A DNA stretch of 29,834 nucleotides from Bacteroidia bacterium (GCA_025996865.1 BNTV01000057.1:1-29834); one strand, 5' to 3'; positions 9,901 to 17,090 are shown, counted from the first letter of the stretch. Numbers and translations are program-made. Notes: a model not told the origin generated them from the sequence alone.

Positions 9901-12900
9901 TTATGCCGGAACAATCCCTTACCGTTTCGTAATGGATGATATGCAGGATCAATACTACGACCTGCGAGCCGTAAGCGTATGTGTGATCAATAACGAGGAA
10001 GTACGGAACGAATCGGAAGTACGGAGCGGTCTCAAAGATACGTATCTTCCGCGCCTGTTCGGAAGTCCGCAACCGGCAAATGGCATCCTCACGATTAACG
10101 ATGATATTCGCTTGAATTTCAATGAATTGATAGCCGAAGGATTATTGACTCGTCATAATTTCCAAGTACAAGGTGTTCGCAACGGATCGGTATCCGACCA
10201 TTCGGTATCTGTCGATTTCGATGGAACGAGCGATTATCTGGAAACCGAATTTGAAAAGAGCCTCGAAGGAAAAGACTTTACCATCGAACTGTGGATACAA
10301 ACGGACAGGGACCAAAATGCGACCTTGTTCAGCCACGGTAATGCCAATGAATCGTTAGAAGTTTTGCTTACTGCCGATAGACATCTGAAAGTAAACATAG
10401 GAACTTCGGAGTATACCAGCCAAGATGCCGTTGCATTTGACGCGGGTTCATGGGCGCATGTAGCGGTCGTTTACGAAGCAAGCGGCTATTTAACGGCTTA
10501 TTACAACTACTACCCGGTAATTGACCGGACGCGGGCAAACGCTTACAACGCAAGCGGTAACATTGTTCTCGGCAAGAGTATCCGGGGCAATAGCAATCCG
10601 TTCAGAGGAAAAATGCACAATGTACTGGTTTGGGAAAAAGCGCTTGACAGAAGCGAAATTCAACTCAACAGTTTGACACAATTATCCGGACTTGAAGCGG
10701 GATTAATGGCGTACTATCCGATGAATGAAGGAAAAGGCTCTTTCGCTCAGGATAAAGCCCGCGGCGCAACCTTGCTGATGAACGGCTGTAAATGGGCATT
10801 GCCCGATGGCTATGCCGTATTGACCAATGGCAGTTCGGAATACCTGAAACTTTCTTCCGCCTCTTCCGCCATATTGAAAGACATGGATTTCACCATCGAA
10901 TTTTGGTTCAAAGGCGCACCGGGGCAGAAAAATGCTACCCTCTTCTCCAATGGTCGCGGCGACGGTCAGCAGGAAAACGGTTCGGATTACCTTTTCAATA
11001 TCGGTTTCGATGAAAACGGAAAACTGGCGTTTACCAACAACAGTGTGAAAACAGTCGCTACCGGCGATTACTTGGACAACAACTGGCACCATTTCGCCAT
11101 AGGAGTCAGCAGAGCGATCGGTCGCGCACAGATTTACATGGACGGTAAACTGAATACCTTTGTGGATGCTTCTGCTGTGGGTGGTATCTCTTCACCCGAC
11201 ATGTTCATCGGCGCTCGCGGCTGGTATGACGCCAATGATGCAGCGAACCTGAAAGTGGATAATTACTTCAATGGACAATTTGACGACTTGCGTTTCTGGG
11301 AATTATACAAGAACGAAAGTTTGGTCAGCGAAAATAATAACGTCAAACTCACCGGTACGGAATTAGGTTTGATTCATTATTATCCGTTCGATAAATACAT
11401 TGAATTCCAGGGAAACCAATTCTTAGAATTTTCGGATAAAGATATGCGCATTGCATCCGGTCCGAATCCTGAAATTGATTCATTGATAGTGGTTGGCTCT
11501 ACTTCCTCCCTCGTTCAGACAAAGGATATTGCTCCTTTGAAAGATGCAACCAAAGTGGAAAATTTAGAGTTTGATTGGGTAACCAACAGCGATGCGCTTA
11601 TCATCAATCTGTTAGAACCGGAATATAAGGTGGCTAAAACCATCGTCACATTCACGGTCACGGATGTACGCGATGTGAACGGCAACTCAATCGCTTCGCC
11701 GATTACCTGGAGCGCTTACATTGACAAGAATCAATTGAAATGGAATGAAGACCGTTTGAATCTGGCCAAGAAAGTTTACGAACCGCTCGAATTTACTTTG
11801 AGAGCAGTAAACAGCGGCGGGTCTATTCAACATTACACCATCCATAATGCGCCTGCATGGTTAGACGTAACACCTTCGAGCGGAATTGTCAATCCGAGTA
11901 GTTATAGTGAAATTCAATTCACAGTGAACGAAGGACTGAATATCGGTTCTTACAACGAAGTGATTTATCTGACCAACGAAGCCAATGTATCCGAAGCATT
12001 GACGCTGAATCTGACTGTAACCGGTGAAAAACCCGATTGGACAGTTAATCCGGCGAATTTCAAATACAATATGTCGGTATTTGGTAAAATGCGCTTCAAC
12101 AATATATTCTCCGCCGACAAGGAAGATATGCTGGCGGCATTCAGCTCAAGCGGCGAATGTATAGGTGTAGCACACGGTAGTTACAACAAGGAATTAGATA
12201 TGTGGTATGCACTGCTCACTGTATATAATAATGAAAGGAATACCGATAATCTGGAATTCAGGATGTGGGATGCAAGTACCGGAAAGACTTACAAAGCAAC
12301 TCCCGACACACAAATCCATTTCACAAACGACGCCATTTATGGAACGGCCAAACAACCGGTTATCTTCGACGGCAAAGAAATATTCTATCAGAATATTGCC
12401 TTGAACAGCGGTTGGAACTGGATTTCTTTTAATCTGGCAAACAATGATTTAAGCGATGTGAACAAAACATTGTCCACCGGAAAATGGTCGGGAAATGATA
12501 TCGCGAAAGTGTTGGAAACATTCGATTCCTATTCGACAAGTCAGAAAAAATGGATGGGAACACTGTCTCAAAACGGTGGATTCAACAATACTTCCATGTT
12601 CTTGATTAATTCGGAAAAAGCACAGACATTCAGCGCTTCCGGTTCGGCTATCGACACGAAAACCGTACCCATCACCATCAAGGGAAACCATCAGTGGAAC
12701 TATATCAGTTATCTGCCGGCGGTAAATACAACGGTCAACGAAGCATTGGCAGGATACGACGCCCACGATGGGGATGTGGTTAAATCACTGAACAGTTTCG
12801 CCATGTACTCGCAAAACCGTTGGACAGGCAACCTGACTTACATGGAAGCCAACAAGGGATACATGTTGCGGCGTTTGGCAAACAATGATGTTACCTTCAT

Positions 12901-13537
12901 TTATCCGTCCGTAAGCGGTGCGTTCGGCAACCTCCGTTCGTCGGAAGTTCCGGTCAACAATCCTGCGGATGACAAGTATAGCAACTATCGTTTTGCCGAA
13001 AACATGAACGTGATTGCTACAAGCATGGATTTGCAGGAAGGCGACCAAATCAAGGCATACATCAATGGTGATTTGCGCGGTATCGGTGAATATACTTCCA
13101 ATGGAGAAATACCTTTGAGTTTCATTACCATAGCCGGTAATGAAACGAATGGAGCCATTCATTTTGAATTGCAACGCGCCGGAGAAACGATTGGCACAGC
13201 GAACGCTCAATTCAATTATACACCGAATACAGTATCCGGTACAACGGAAATACCGGTTATATTGGATTTCAGCGCGAATGCAGGCAAAGCTTCTGTTTAT
13301 CCGAATCCGTTCCAAACAGATTTCAAAATAGAAATCAAGGTAGAAAAGGATGAGCAGATAGATGTGAAAGTTGTGGATATAGCAGGTAGAACCGTGCTGT
13401 TGCAAAACAAAAAGGCGCTGTTCTCCGGAACAAATACGGTAGTCGTGAATGGCTCTGCTTTAACAAACGGCGTTTATGTCGTGAAAGTAACAGCCGGAAA
13501 CAGTAGCGGCTCTTATATTGTAGTAAAAGTAAAATAA
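3992..13537 (+). CDS. Giant T9SS-secreted multidomain adhesin (3181 aa)
   Basis: Signal peptide at 1-30 (FLLLILVTGIGW...SAFA). About 200-570 are fibronectin-III/Ig-like strands. Residues ~576-601 begin a carboxypeptidase-regulatory-like domain (GRVTFENGQAVEGVEVSV) interrupted by a LamG/concanavalin-like domain (~607-770, ILDEVRIWSIPLTAADI); the regulatory-like fold seems to resume at ~816 (GVTGADGSYAVRAIP), with a second such domain at ~881-985. Two more LamG domains lie at ~2068-2250 and ~2273-2470 (FTIELWIQTD; FTIEFWFKG; FDDLRFWELY). An Ig/BACON-like domain (~2600-2680, WLDVTPSSGIV) follows, then a repeated beta domain (~2681-2790 and ~2989-3094), a GWNWISFNL module between them, and a T9SS sorting domain (~3099-3181, VYPNPFQTDF, GVYVVKV). 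The protein is probably a cell-surface adhesin or glycan-binding protein; its target is unknown. Residues ~990-2060 contain no domain I can name. Confidence 0.85.
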   Translation: MKTNFLFNFKKTFLLLILVTGIGWSPSAFADYFDQIVEKSTVTYDADNGRFEIKFVYYFNPDKSPNDVSLKSGSRIDAIHGSTYTTLMNLVGKENDGSLNYSGCPPNQIKVNSFFVTGGIVSGENKDNVPQYMTFYYYPPSTLLGKKIDIQFNFIIEQNNDSKNPVASSWTDTGATLPDLNIDNFNFTSGFLSSSVNKMFVKATSSGTLPKGAIKWNGSAYTSGNTYTLDRLASASTQTQTITWVFNEKVTKTITKDITVKGYQAIDKLTADYDPSGKVNLVWRLEPGSGDRYGGDYFNIQYADNLSFNDPKSLTTTVAVEINQTEDFSYVHDLVTAGLSKSPLYYRITRSASQNDWGWDFGKNTYIDYTLNHVGITSASATLEEPDKYAIIVNWEHNSLDYIWSPGSEFVIIKNNLTAGTTQEIKLTQNDIATKEYRDPAIQICNTYQYDVFVRPGKNTYQTARQSTEKITPTRLGSLNNVTASKGYFSDRVELDWNSNGSFDQFAIERKENGASANEWKTIQTVAGNSVLTSYKANDVTGSAGIVYDYRITGLLNCSESIIYSNKVEDVGFRTPTGDIYGRVTFENGQAVEGVEVSVETEVAIESKSLAFTAGAVATVNDTSFLKNNTDSVTLQAWIAPAATAGLQKVISKDGMYELGISDNLFYFKAGGETLATDTFSVTAAQVAGEFIHLTGVYDSRRLLIYINGKLIAETDSSPVITGNDNPITFGGGDFEGILDEVRIWSIPLTAADIKRDYTRYLTGEEKNLIAYHTFNYATDSAFYDISYQSTEYNGNHGKLSAGVSLSSHYPTNSQLGNKGVTGADGSYAVRAIPYKGNSTAYQIIPRMGAGMGIHRFEPEREVRSISPTSQNHTVNFIDKSSFRVTGFVTYANSTIPVEGVSFAIDGKTALKSNGIPEESDADGKFTIDVPVGTHEVKAGKVNHTFVNDGRITDQYLQDLNYQDEVSGVELKDNTTIKYIGRVAGGTIQEAFPVGHSISTNNLADDITVTLTHTKTPTLFFDSDTVTETHFKPSNQTKVHTNTVEYTENKVVIHVNDTTGEFVAHLIPEQFTVNINAGKHIDIPGSGSTVNLTQQFILQNEVYQYTDSVQLDPNNWKKTNYSDTVKYQMKQKFIKRYTPQVRITQTNASGNSLPHFGTDTTRITNLIGETEVIPLYNGTANTYTFDQPVFIQHQNYPLKMEIFEQYIHYNQSGEAGAIDEVATQDAKVKFNNDLAVTESKATEVAADEKGVAYYTFQAGDPDLTSGFKYLNASITYGKDDNPATIPWTQPASFKDGKAFLLGSHLLGTDFVTAGPDKVLTVLRDPPGSSSYSYLEKGITFNESSTYTGSIENEGSEEFTFGVEQAVITFTGIGAGNINTLAEAESGATLGVVHSEQYQGQDTKTTTTTTTTRFQTGDSEDYVGPDGDVYIGYSTNVTVGATENVSIISKAKYDASAGYYKTAYAVGNDWVIIKNSGLSTSQSFKTLFAYPQMHIENRLIPELRRIRNSVLLLPSEYTEAQLKAAVAGTDKVFYLSQVNADHADFGKTNPNGFDGPYYKIIYDDTQINLRDTIENLNQSISAWEKRMAVNEEQKTEAVLLQNYSFHGGSPIEYSESYASGLAHESTFYITVGIKGGNDWELGAGLVKTKFKLEEQATTTHGGTFSSDVERSHSKGFVLADNGNDYISVDVCREKDWKEGNEGYGGSGNGGMVNPGDLKEKDYYSSFIFKTKGGATSCPYEGEYLTKYFEPGVHKINEATLHVEAPGIDMPVKFIENVPSGESAKPYLWLRNNSEVREPIWYNLKINNASNPDGATFHIDGAAIGNGLEFLVPAGETLVKTLEISRGKVLNYDDLQLILQSQCQEDIVDTVTFSVHFIPSCTNVSIKKPSNKWIYNTKLPTMKVNGMDKHYMEVLIDQFNVNYDNFNRIELQYKSASQSDNEWTTLMSYYNDTTLYNAALDNGLNAEMILASYAGTIPYRFVMDDMQDQYYDLRAVSVCVINNEEVRNESEVRSGLKDTYLPRLFGSPQPANGILTINDDIRLNFNELIAEGLLTRHNFQVQGVRNGSVSDHSVSVDFDGTSDYLETEFEKSLEGKDFTIELWIQTDRDQNATLFSHGNANESLEVLLTADRHLKVNIGTSEYTSQDAVAFDAGSWAHVAVVYEASGYLTAYYNYYPVIDRTRANAYNASGNIVLGKSIRGNSNPFRGKMHNVLVWEKALDRSEIQLNSLTQLSGLEAGLMAYYPMNEGKGSFAQDKARGATLLMNGCKWALPDGYAVLTNGSSEYLKLSSASSAILKDMDFTIEFWFKGAPGQKNATLFSNGRGDGQQENGSDYLFNIGFDENGKLAFTNNSVKTVATGDYLDNNWHHFAIGVSRAIGRAQIYMDGKLNTFVDASAVGGISSPDMFIGARGWYDANDAANLKVDNYFNGQFDDLRFWELYKNESLVSENNNVKLTGTELGLIHYYPFDKYIEFQGNQFLEFSDKDMRIASGPNPEIDSLIVVGSTSSLVQTKDIAPLKDATKVENLEFDWVTNSDALIINLLEPEYKVAKTIVTFTVTDVRDVNGNSIASPITWSAYIDKNQLKWNEDRLNLAKKVYEPLEFTLRAVNSGGSIQHYTIHNAPAWLDVTPSSGIVNPSSYSEIQFTVNEGLNIGSYNEVIYLTNEANVSEALTLNLTVTGEKPDWTVNPANFKYNMSVFGKMRFNNIFSADKEDMLAAFSSSGECIGVAHGSYNKELDMWYALLTVYNNERNTDNLEFRMWDASTGKTYKATPDTQIHFTNDAIYGTAKQPVIFDGKEIFYQNIALNSGWNWISFNLANNDLSDVNKTLSTGKWSGNDIAKVLETFDSYSTSQKKWMGTLSQNGGFNNTSMFLINSEKAQTFSASGSAIDTKTVPITIKGNHQWNYISYLPAVNTTVNEALAGYDAHDGDVVKSLNSFAMYSQNRWTGNLTYMEANKGYMLRRLANNDVTFIYPSVSGAFGNLRSSEVPVNNPADDKYSNYRFAENMNVIATSMDLQEGDQIKAYINGDLRGIGEYTSNGEIPLSFITIAGNETNGAIHFELQRAGETIGTANAQFNYTPNTVSGTTEIPVILDFSANAGKASVYPNPFQTDFKIEIKVEKDEQIDVKVVDIAGRTVLLQNKKALFSGTNTVVVNGSALTNGVYVVKVTAGNSSGSYIVVKVK

Positions 13538-13554
13538 ATTAATCATCGTAGAAA

Positions 13555-13584
13555 TGTAGAGACGGGGCATGCCGCGTCTCTACA
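13555..13584. repeat. 30-nt palindrome, likely dispersed repeat or terminator
   Basis: TGTAGAGACG and CGTCTCTACA flank a GGCATGCC core; all 15 base pairs match except one (13565 against 13574). It begins 18 bp after the stop of the giant gene. There is no T-run, so it is an unusual intrinsic terminator. From memory, palindromes of the form GTAGAGACGCG...CGCGTCTCTAC are scattered through cyanobacterial and Bacteroidetes genomes, so a mobile or dispersed palindrome is likely; only one copy is present here. Confidence 0.7.
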
Positions 13585-13608
13585 CGATACGACAAAACAA
13601 TAAAACAA

Positions 13609-14043
13609 ATGAAATCAATAAAAAATTGCACAAATATTCTCCTTTTCTGCCTTTTTACCTTAGTGATGGTATGCTGTCACGAAGAAGAAGAATTCGCAAA
13701 GTTTCTGGCTCCTGTCTGGCAAGTGGATAATAGCGCTTATTCGGTAAGTATGACAGCCGTAGTAAAACTTCCTCCGGAGTTGGCGGTGTATGCTCAGGAC
13801 GATGACCAATTGGCGGCATTTTCAGGGGATGTATGTCATGGAATAGGCGTAAAGATTGATGATTTATATTATGTTGCCATTCAAGGCGCTACGGATGAAG
13901 ATGCGACTATTTGGTTCAGCTATTACAGCGCTCGTAGCCAACACTTATATACAACCGATAATCTTTTCCCGTTTGAAGCGGATGGGATTTTTGGTACGGT
14001 TGACAGTCCCGAAACGCTCAAATTAGTAGTTGTGAAAGAATAG
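13609..14043 (+). CDS. Small lipoprotein-like beta-domain protein related to giant adhesin
   Basis: 144 residues. The N-terminus (NILLFCLFTLVMVCCHEEEE) looks like a lipoprotein signal with Cys at the cleavage site followed by acidic residues, though the residue before the Cys is unusual. The mature part (YSVSMTAVVKL, DDQLAAFSGDVCHGIGV, YYVAIQG, GIFGTVDSPETLKL) has the same order of landmarks as two segments of the giant protein upstream (MLAAFSSSGECIGVA...AIYGTAKQPVIF and IKAYINGDLRGIGEY...TVSGTTEIPVIL). It is therefore one copy of that domain, exported on its own. The 71-bp gap to the giant gene holds a palindrome, so cotranscription is possible but not certain. Function unknown; an accessory or partner of the adhesin is an inference. 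Confidence 0.7.
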   Translation: MKSIKNCTNILLFCLFTLVMVCCHEEEEFAKFLAPVWQVDNSAYSVSMTAVVKLPPELAVYAQDDDQLAAFSGDVCHGIGVKIDDLYYVAIQGATDEDATIWFSYYSARSQHLYTTDNLFPFEADGIFGTVDSPETLKLVVVKE

Positions 14044-14059
14044 ATTTTTTACTGTCCAA

Positions 14060-14083
14060 CGCACATCCGCGTGTGGATGTGCG
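14060..14083. repeat. Hairpin CGCACATCC/GGATGTGCG
   Basis: Perfect 9-bp stem (14060-14068 and 14075-14083) with a 6-nt loop, 17 bp after the stop of the lipoprotein-like gene and directly at the broken 5' end of the RhuM remnant. No T-run follows. It could end the upstream transcript or mark the breakpoint. Confidence 0.6.
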
Positions 14084-14334
14084 CACAGTCAGCTACCATT
14101 TACAGCAAATTTTCGAGTCCGGAGAGCTAAATAAATATTCAGTTATCCGAAAATTTTGGATAACTGCCGACGATGGAAAAAAGTACGATACCATGTTTTA
14201 CAACTTGGATGTCATCATCGCTGTTCGATTTGGTACTGGAACGCATGCGCGATATTCGCACCTCCGAACGGATGTTGTATCAGAAAGTTACGGATATTTA
14301 CGCTACGGCAGACGACTACATAAAATTAACTTAA
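14073..14334 (+). pseudogene. RhuM-family protein, degraded remnant
   Basis: Frame one reads VDVRTVSYHLQQIFESGELN then SVIRKFWITADDGKKYDT and FYNLDVIIAV, the conserved central part of RhuM (Salmonella pathogenicity-island virulence protein family, also found on phage and mobile islands). From about 14221 the sense switches to another frame: LFDLVLERMRDIRTSERM, then LYQKVTDIYATADDY, which is the conserved C-terminal part, ending IKLT at the stop 14332-14334. The N-terminus, the segment between the two blocks (the GYRVNS..ATQFR..WA part) and the real C-terminus are missing. It has therefore suffered at least three losses and cannot give a working protein. The only start for the first block is a GTG inside a hairpin. 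Confidence 0.8.
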
Positions 14335-14335
14335 C
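14320..14335 (-). repeat. Copy 1 of 16-nt dispersed repeat
   Basis: Minus strand reads GTTAAGTTAATTTTAT, identical to 22913-22928 and 28571-28586 on the plus strand. It sits exactly where the RhuM homology ends. This copy and the third one also share the next five bases (GTAGT). Confidence 0.8.
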
Positions 14336-14362
14336 AATAGATATTGATTAGTTTATTTTCTT

Positions 14363-15598
14363 TTAGCGAATAATCACTTCATGGATTGTTTTGTTACTAC
14401 CGTTTTGTATTCGTATCAAATAAACACCTTTTGCCCATCCGGCAGTATAGAATATTTCGGTTTGACCGATATTTTTTTGTTCATAAATAATATGTCCTTG
14501 TAAATCAAAAATGGAAACATTGGCACCGAAGGCTCCTGATATTACAAAAGACTCTGTAGCCGGATTCGGAAAAACAGCAATATTTTCTTTTATCGCGGCA
14601 ATTCCTGTTTGTTTTTTAGCATCAGCATCATACCAAAGATCTATATTCAGTGTAGGACTAAAAAAACTACCACCCGATCCCAAACTCATATAAGGAACAT
14701 CATTGATAACAAAAAAAGTTTCTTTTGAGAAAAAATCACCCAATTGAAATACATCTCCTAAAGGTTCATAAAATCGTTCCTCAGCATTATACCTATAAAG
14801 GTCATCATATACTGCAATATAAGGTATTCCTGCCGAAACATAACTAAGCAAGATATTTGAACTTAATACACTGTTATAACCCTCTCTACTCCAGGTGTTG
14901 GTTTTTGGGTTATATTCATACTTAGTATCAAAAGCGCCAAAAACTCCCGGCTCATGTCCACCTCCGGCAACATAAGCCAAATCTCCAACAACAAAAGCCG
15001 TAGCATATATTCTTGCTTCTGATGTCGGTAAAGAAGCGATAGCTACCCATGCCCCGTTTTCATATTTGTAGAAGTCACTTTTCAAGGCAGTCCCATCATA
15101 ACCGGTTCCCACATATCCGATATTATTTATTGAAAAAGAAACTGCACCATATCGCGCATCGGGAAAATTAGTAATTTTAGTCCATGAATCACTCCCCGGA
15201 TTGTATTCATAAAAATCATTACAAATTTTATTTTCACTACTACCGAGACCTACATAACCTTTCCCATTGGCAGAAAAAGAAACAGCTTCATATCGGGCAT
15301 CTCCCGGAAAATCAGCGATCTGTGTCCATGTGTCTGAAGATGAATCGTACTTCCAAAAATCTTTGTAATAAACATTGGAATAATTTTTGTAAACATAACC
15401 GGTACCTAAATAGGCTACATTACCGATTACAAAAGAAACTGCGTTCTCTCGACCCTCTCCGGGAAATGGATTCGATTTTTTTGTCCAATCCACCGCATTT
15501 GCAGATGTAGAAACTCCGGCAAACAATATTGCCGTCAAAAAAATAGATAAAAGTACTTTTGTTTGCATGTGTATATAATTTGTTTTTTTAATGGTCAT
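14363..15598 (-). CDS. Kelch-like beta-propeller protein with T9SS sorting domain
   Basis: 411 residues. The first ATG overlaps the upstream SGNH gene's stop as ATGA (15595-15598), giving MTIKKTNYIH before the signal peptide; the ATG at 15568 (MQTKVLLSIFLTAILFAG) fits a signal peptide better and may be the used start. About residues 40-310 are Kelch-type repeats, each with GYVGxG or AYVAGGG strands and D-x-W/F-x-Y-x-x-x-x-x-x-W patterns (DFWKYDSSSDTWTQI, DFYEYNPGSDSWTKI, YEYNPKTNTWSRE). The last ~85 residues are a T9SS type A sorting domain (AVFPNPATESFVI, DLQGHIIYEQ, GVYLIRIQNG). It is a secreted or surface-bound propeller; the ligand is unknown. The overlap with the esterase suggests translational coupling and a shared task, possibly on glycans. 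Confidence 0.85.
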   Translation of the reverse strand: MTIKKTNYIHMQTKVLLSIFLTAILFAGVSTSANAVDWTKKSNPFPGEGRENAVSFVIGNVAYLGTGYVYKNYSNVYYKDFWKYDSSSDTWTQIADFPGDARYEAVSFSANGKGYVGLGSSENKICNDFYEYNPGSDSWTKITNFPDARYGAVSFSINNIGYVGTGYDGTALKSDFYKYENGAWVAIASLPTSEARIYATAFVVGDLAYVAGGGHEPGVFGAFDTKYEYNPKTNTWSREGYNSVLSSNILLSYVSAGIPYIAVYDDLYRYNAEERFYEPLGDVFQLGDFFSKETFFVINDVPYMSLGSGGSFFSPTLNIDLWYDADAKKQTGIAAIKENIAVFPNPATESFVISGAFGANVSIFDLQGHIIYEQKNIGQTEIFYTAGWAKGVYLIRIQNGSNKTIHEVIIR

Positions 15599-16689
15599 CT
15601 TATTACCGCCTCAATATAAGGCGTTAACAAATCAGCATAACGCATAAAACCCAGATCGGTAAAATGAACTCCATCAACGGTTGCTTCGCCGTCGCGCCCC
15701 AACATATCGCGCGATGACAGGAGTTCGATATTTTTCTCGCCTTCAGCTTTCAACTGGTTCACAATCCGGTTAATAGTTGCATTTTTGTTTTTAACTTCTT
15801 CCGCTATGCGATTATCAAAACGGGAATGGGTGAAAACCGGGTCTTCTACAAAAAGAACCGGTGTATCGGGATGTTTCTCGCGGATAATCCGGAAAAAACG
15901 AATCGCCCGCTCATTCATCTGTTCAACATTGGCATTCGGGAGAAAATCGAGAATGAAAAGCGAAGCGTCAACGGTTGCCATCAATTCGGCTATTTCGAGG
16001 TCGAGTAAAGCATTTCCGCTAAACCCCAGATTGATAAACTCACGGTTGAAACGCCGTTCCAAAATATTGGTATGCGCCATTCCGGGACGGGTAGCACAGC
16101 CGCCCTGCAAAATACTTGTTCCATAACAAACAACCGGTTTGGTACGCCGTGGTAAATCTACTTGAGGCTGTCCGATAAACGCTAACGAATCGACACCGAT
16201 TTCTAATTTACTTACACCATCATACAGAGGAAGATAAAGCATATATTCCCGTTCTTCGGATGTCATATTGCCAATGATGGTTGCCGTTGTTTCCTGTCCG
16301 GTCGGACGTCCGCTGTTTACAAATACCCACTCGTTTTCGACCAAAGCATAAAGGTCAAGCCCTTTCGTACCGGTAGCTGTTTGATGGTTCATTGCGTTGT
16401 TGCTGAGTGCTGTCCACCGCGCAGCAACCATAGTGGAATTGGTACGGAAACGTAAAGCCAGTCCCGCCGTATTTTTTCCGAGATTCCACACCGGACTGCG
16501 GCTAATCTTTTTCAAATAAGCCGGTAAACGTTCATAGCGCGTTTCAGTGGCTTCGCTGACTTTACCCAATATCGGGAAATTACCGGCATCGTGATAAACG
16601 ATTTGAGCAGAAATGTTCAAACAAAACAAAATGAAAAATGCAAAAATGACTATTCTGCTCATTATTTGTAAACGATTATTTTTTATCAT
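15595..16689 (-). CDS. Secreted SGNH/GDSL-type esterase with GxDLY domain
   Basis: 364 residues. Signal peptide at the N-terminus (IVIFAFFILFCLNISAQ; a start at residue 10 is also possible). The first half (~20-175) is the beta-rich domain that precedes many SGNH esterases; it carries the GLDLYALV motif of the GxDLY family. The second half is the SGNH hydrolase: CYGTSILQGG holds the likely nucleophilic Ser, NLGFSGNA the Gly block, DFLPNAN the Asn block and DGVHFTDLG the catalytic Asp/His pair. These enzymes remove acyl groups from glycans or lipids; acetyl esterase activity on a polysaccharide is likely but not shown. A TATCTTTG -7 element at 16710-16717 places its transcript start about 14 bp before the first ATG. 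Confidence 0.85.
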   Translation of the reverse strand: MIKNNRLQIMSRIVIFAFFILFCLNISAQIVYHDAGNFPILGKVSEATETRYERLPAYLKKISRSPVWNLGKNTAGLALRFRTNSTMVAARWTALSNNAMNHQTATGTKGLDLYALVENEWVFVNSGRPTGQETTATIIGNMTSEEREYMLYLPLYDGVSKLEIGVDSLAFIGQPQVDLPRRTKPVVCYGTSILQGGCATRPGMAHTNILERRFNREFINLGFSGNALLDLEIAELMATVDASLFILDFLPNANVEQMNERAIRFFRIIREKHPDTPVLFVEDPVFTHSRFDNRIAEEVKNKNATINRIVNQLKAEGEKNIELLSSRDMLGRDGEATVDGVHFTDLGFMRYADLLTPYIEAVIR

Positions 16690-16709
16690 GTAATTATTAA
16701 TTTATAGTG

Positions 16710-16717
16710 CAAAGATA
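16710..16717 (-). promoter_or_regulatory. Candidate -7 promoter element for esterase operon
   Basis: Minus strand TATCTTTG matches TAnnTTTG. No TTTG lies at the usual distance upstream, so the promoter is weakly supported. Confidence 0.4.
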
Positions 16718-16799
16718 ATAAATATTATTTTTAAATCCCTTGAAAAACAAATTTAAGAGTAGAAAAGGTTATTAGGGATTTTTGCTAAAATGTTATGCT

Positions 16800-17073
16800 C
16801 TACTCCAGCCATTTGCGAAGACCGTAAAAAAGTATTTGTCGCTACAAAAGTGTAAAATCTCGGCGCTTCCTTGTCTGTTTTGTATAGCAGGTAAAACTGA
16901 TAATAGTCGGCAGAGCCACCTACTCCAAACAATAAAAAGGCTACAACAAGGATAGCCCAAGGAAACGGTCAATCCGTTTTTCATTGACCAATCGGGTGTA
17001 TAAGTTGTCAATATACTGCGCAACAAAACGGTAGTAGATGGACTAGCGTTTGGTTTTTGCCGATGAATACCAT
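16800..17073 (-). pseudogene. Remnant of a membrane-protein gene, two frameshifts
   Basis: Read on the minus strand in three frames, protein-like pieces follow one another: MVFIGKNQTLVH from the ATG at 17073, then IYYRFVAQYIDNLYTRLVNE and KRIDRFLG, then ILVVAFLLFGVGGSADYYQF, LLYKTDKEAPRFYTF and TFYGLRKWLE, ending at a stop at 16800. The shift between the last two blocks needs a one-base indel around the sequence for FLG. The third block begins with a plausible membrane helix. I do not recognise the family. The 95-codon open frame through the same DNA (16793-17080) does not keep these pieces and looks fortuitous. The rest of 16690-17090 holds only AT-rich DNA and the promoter element above. 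Confidence 0.45.
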
Positions 17074-17090
17074 CAAGCAATTATCTGAAC

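Noticed and set aside
8849..10072. 407-codon open frame on the minus strand
   Set aside because: It lies wholly inside the giant adhesin gene on the opposite strand, has no signal, domain or start context, and arises from the codon use of the plus-strand gene. The plus-strand frame is well supported by its domains.
12785..13405. 206-codon open frame on the minus strand
   Set aside because: Antisense to the C-terminal T9SS part of the giant protein; no recognisable features.
16793..17080. 95-codon open frame on the minus strand
   Set aside because: The protein-like pieces in this DNA lie mainly in the other two frames, so this open frame is more likely fortuitous than a gene.
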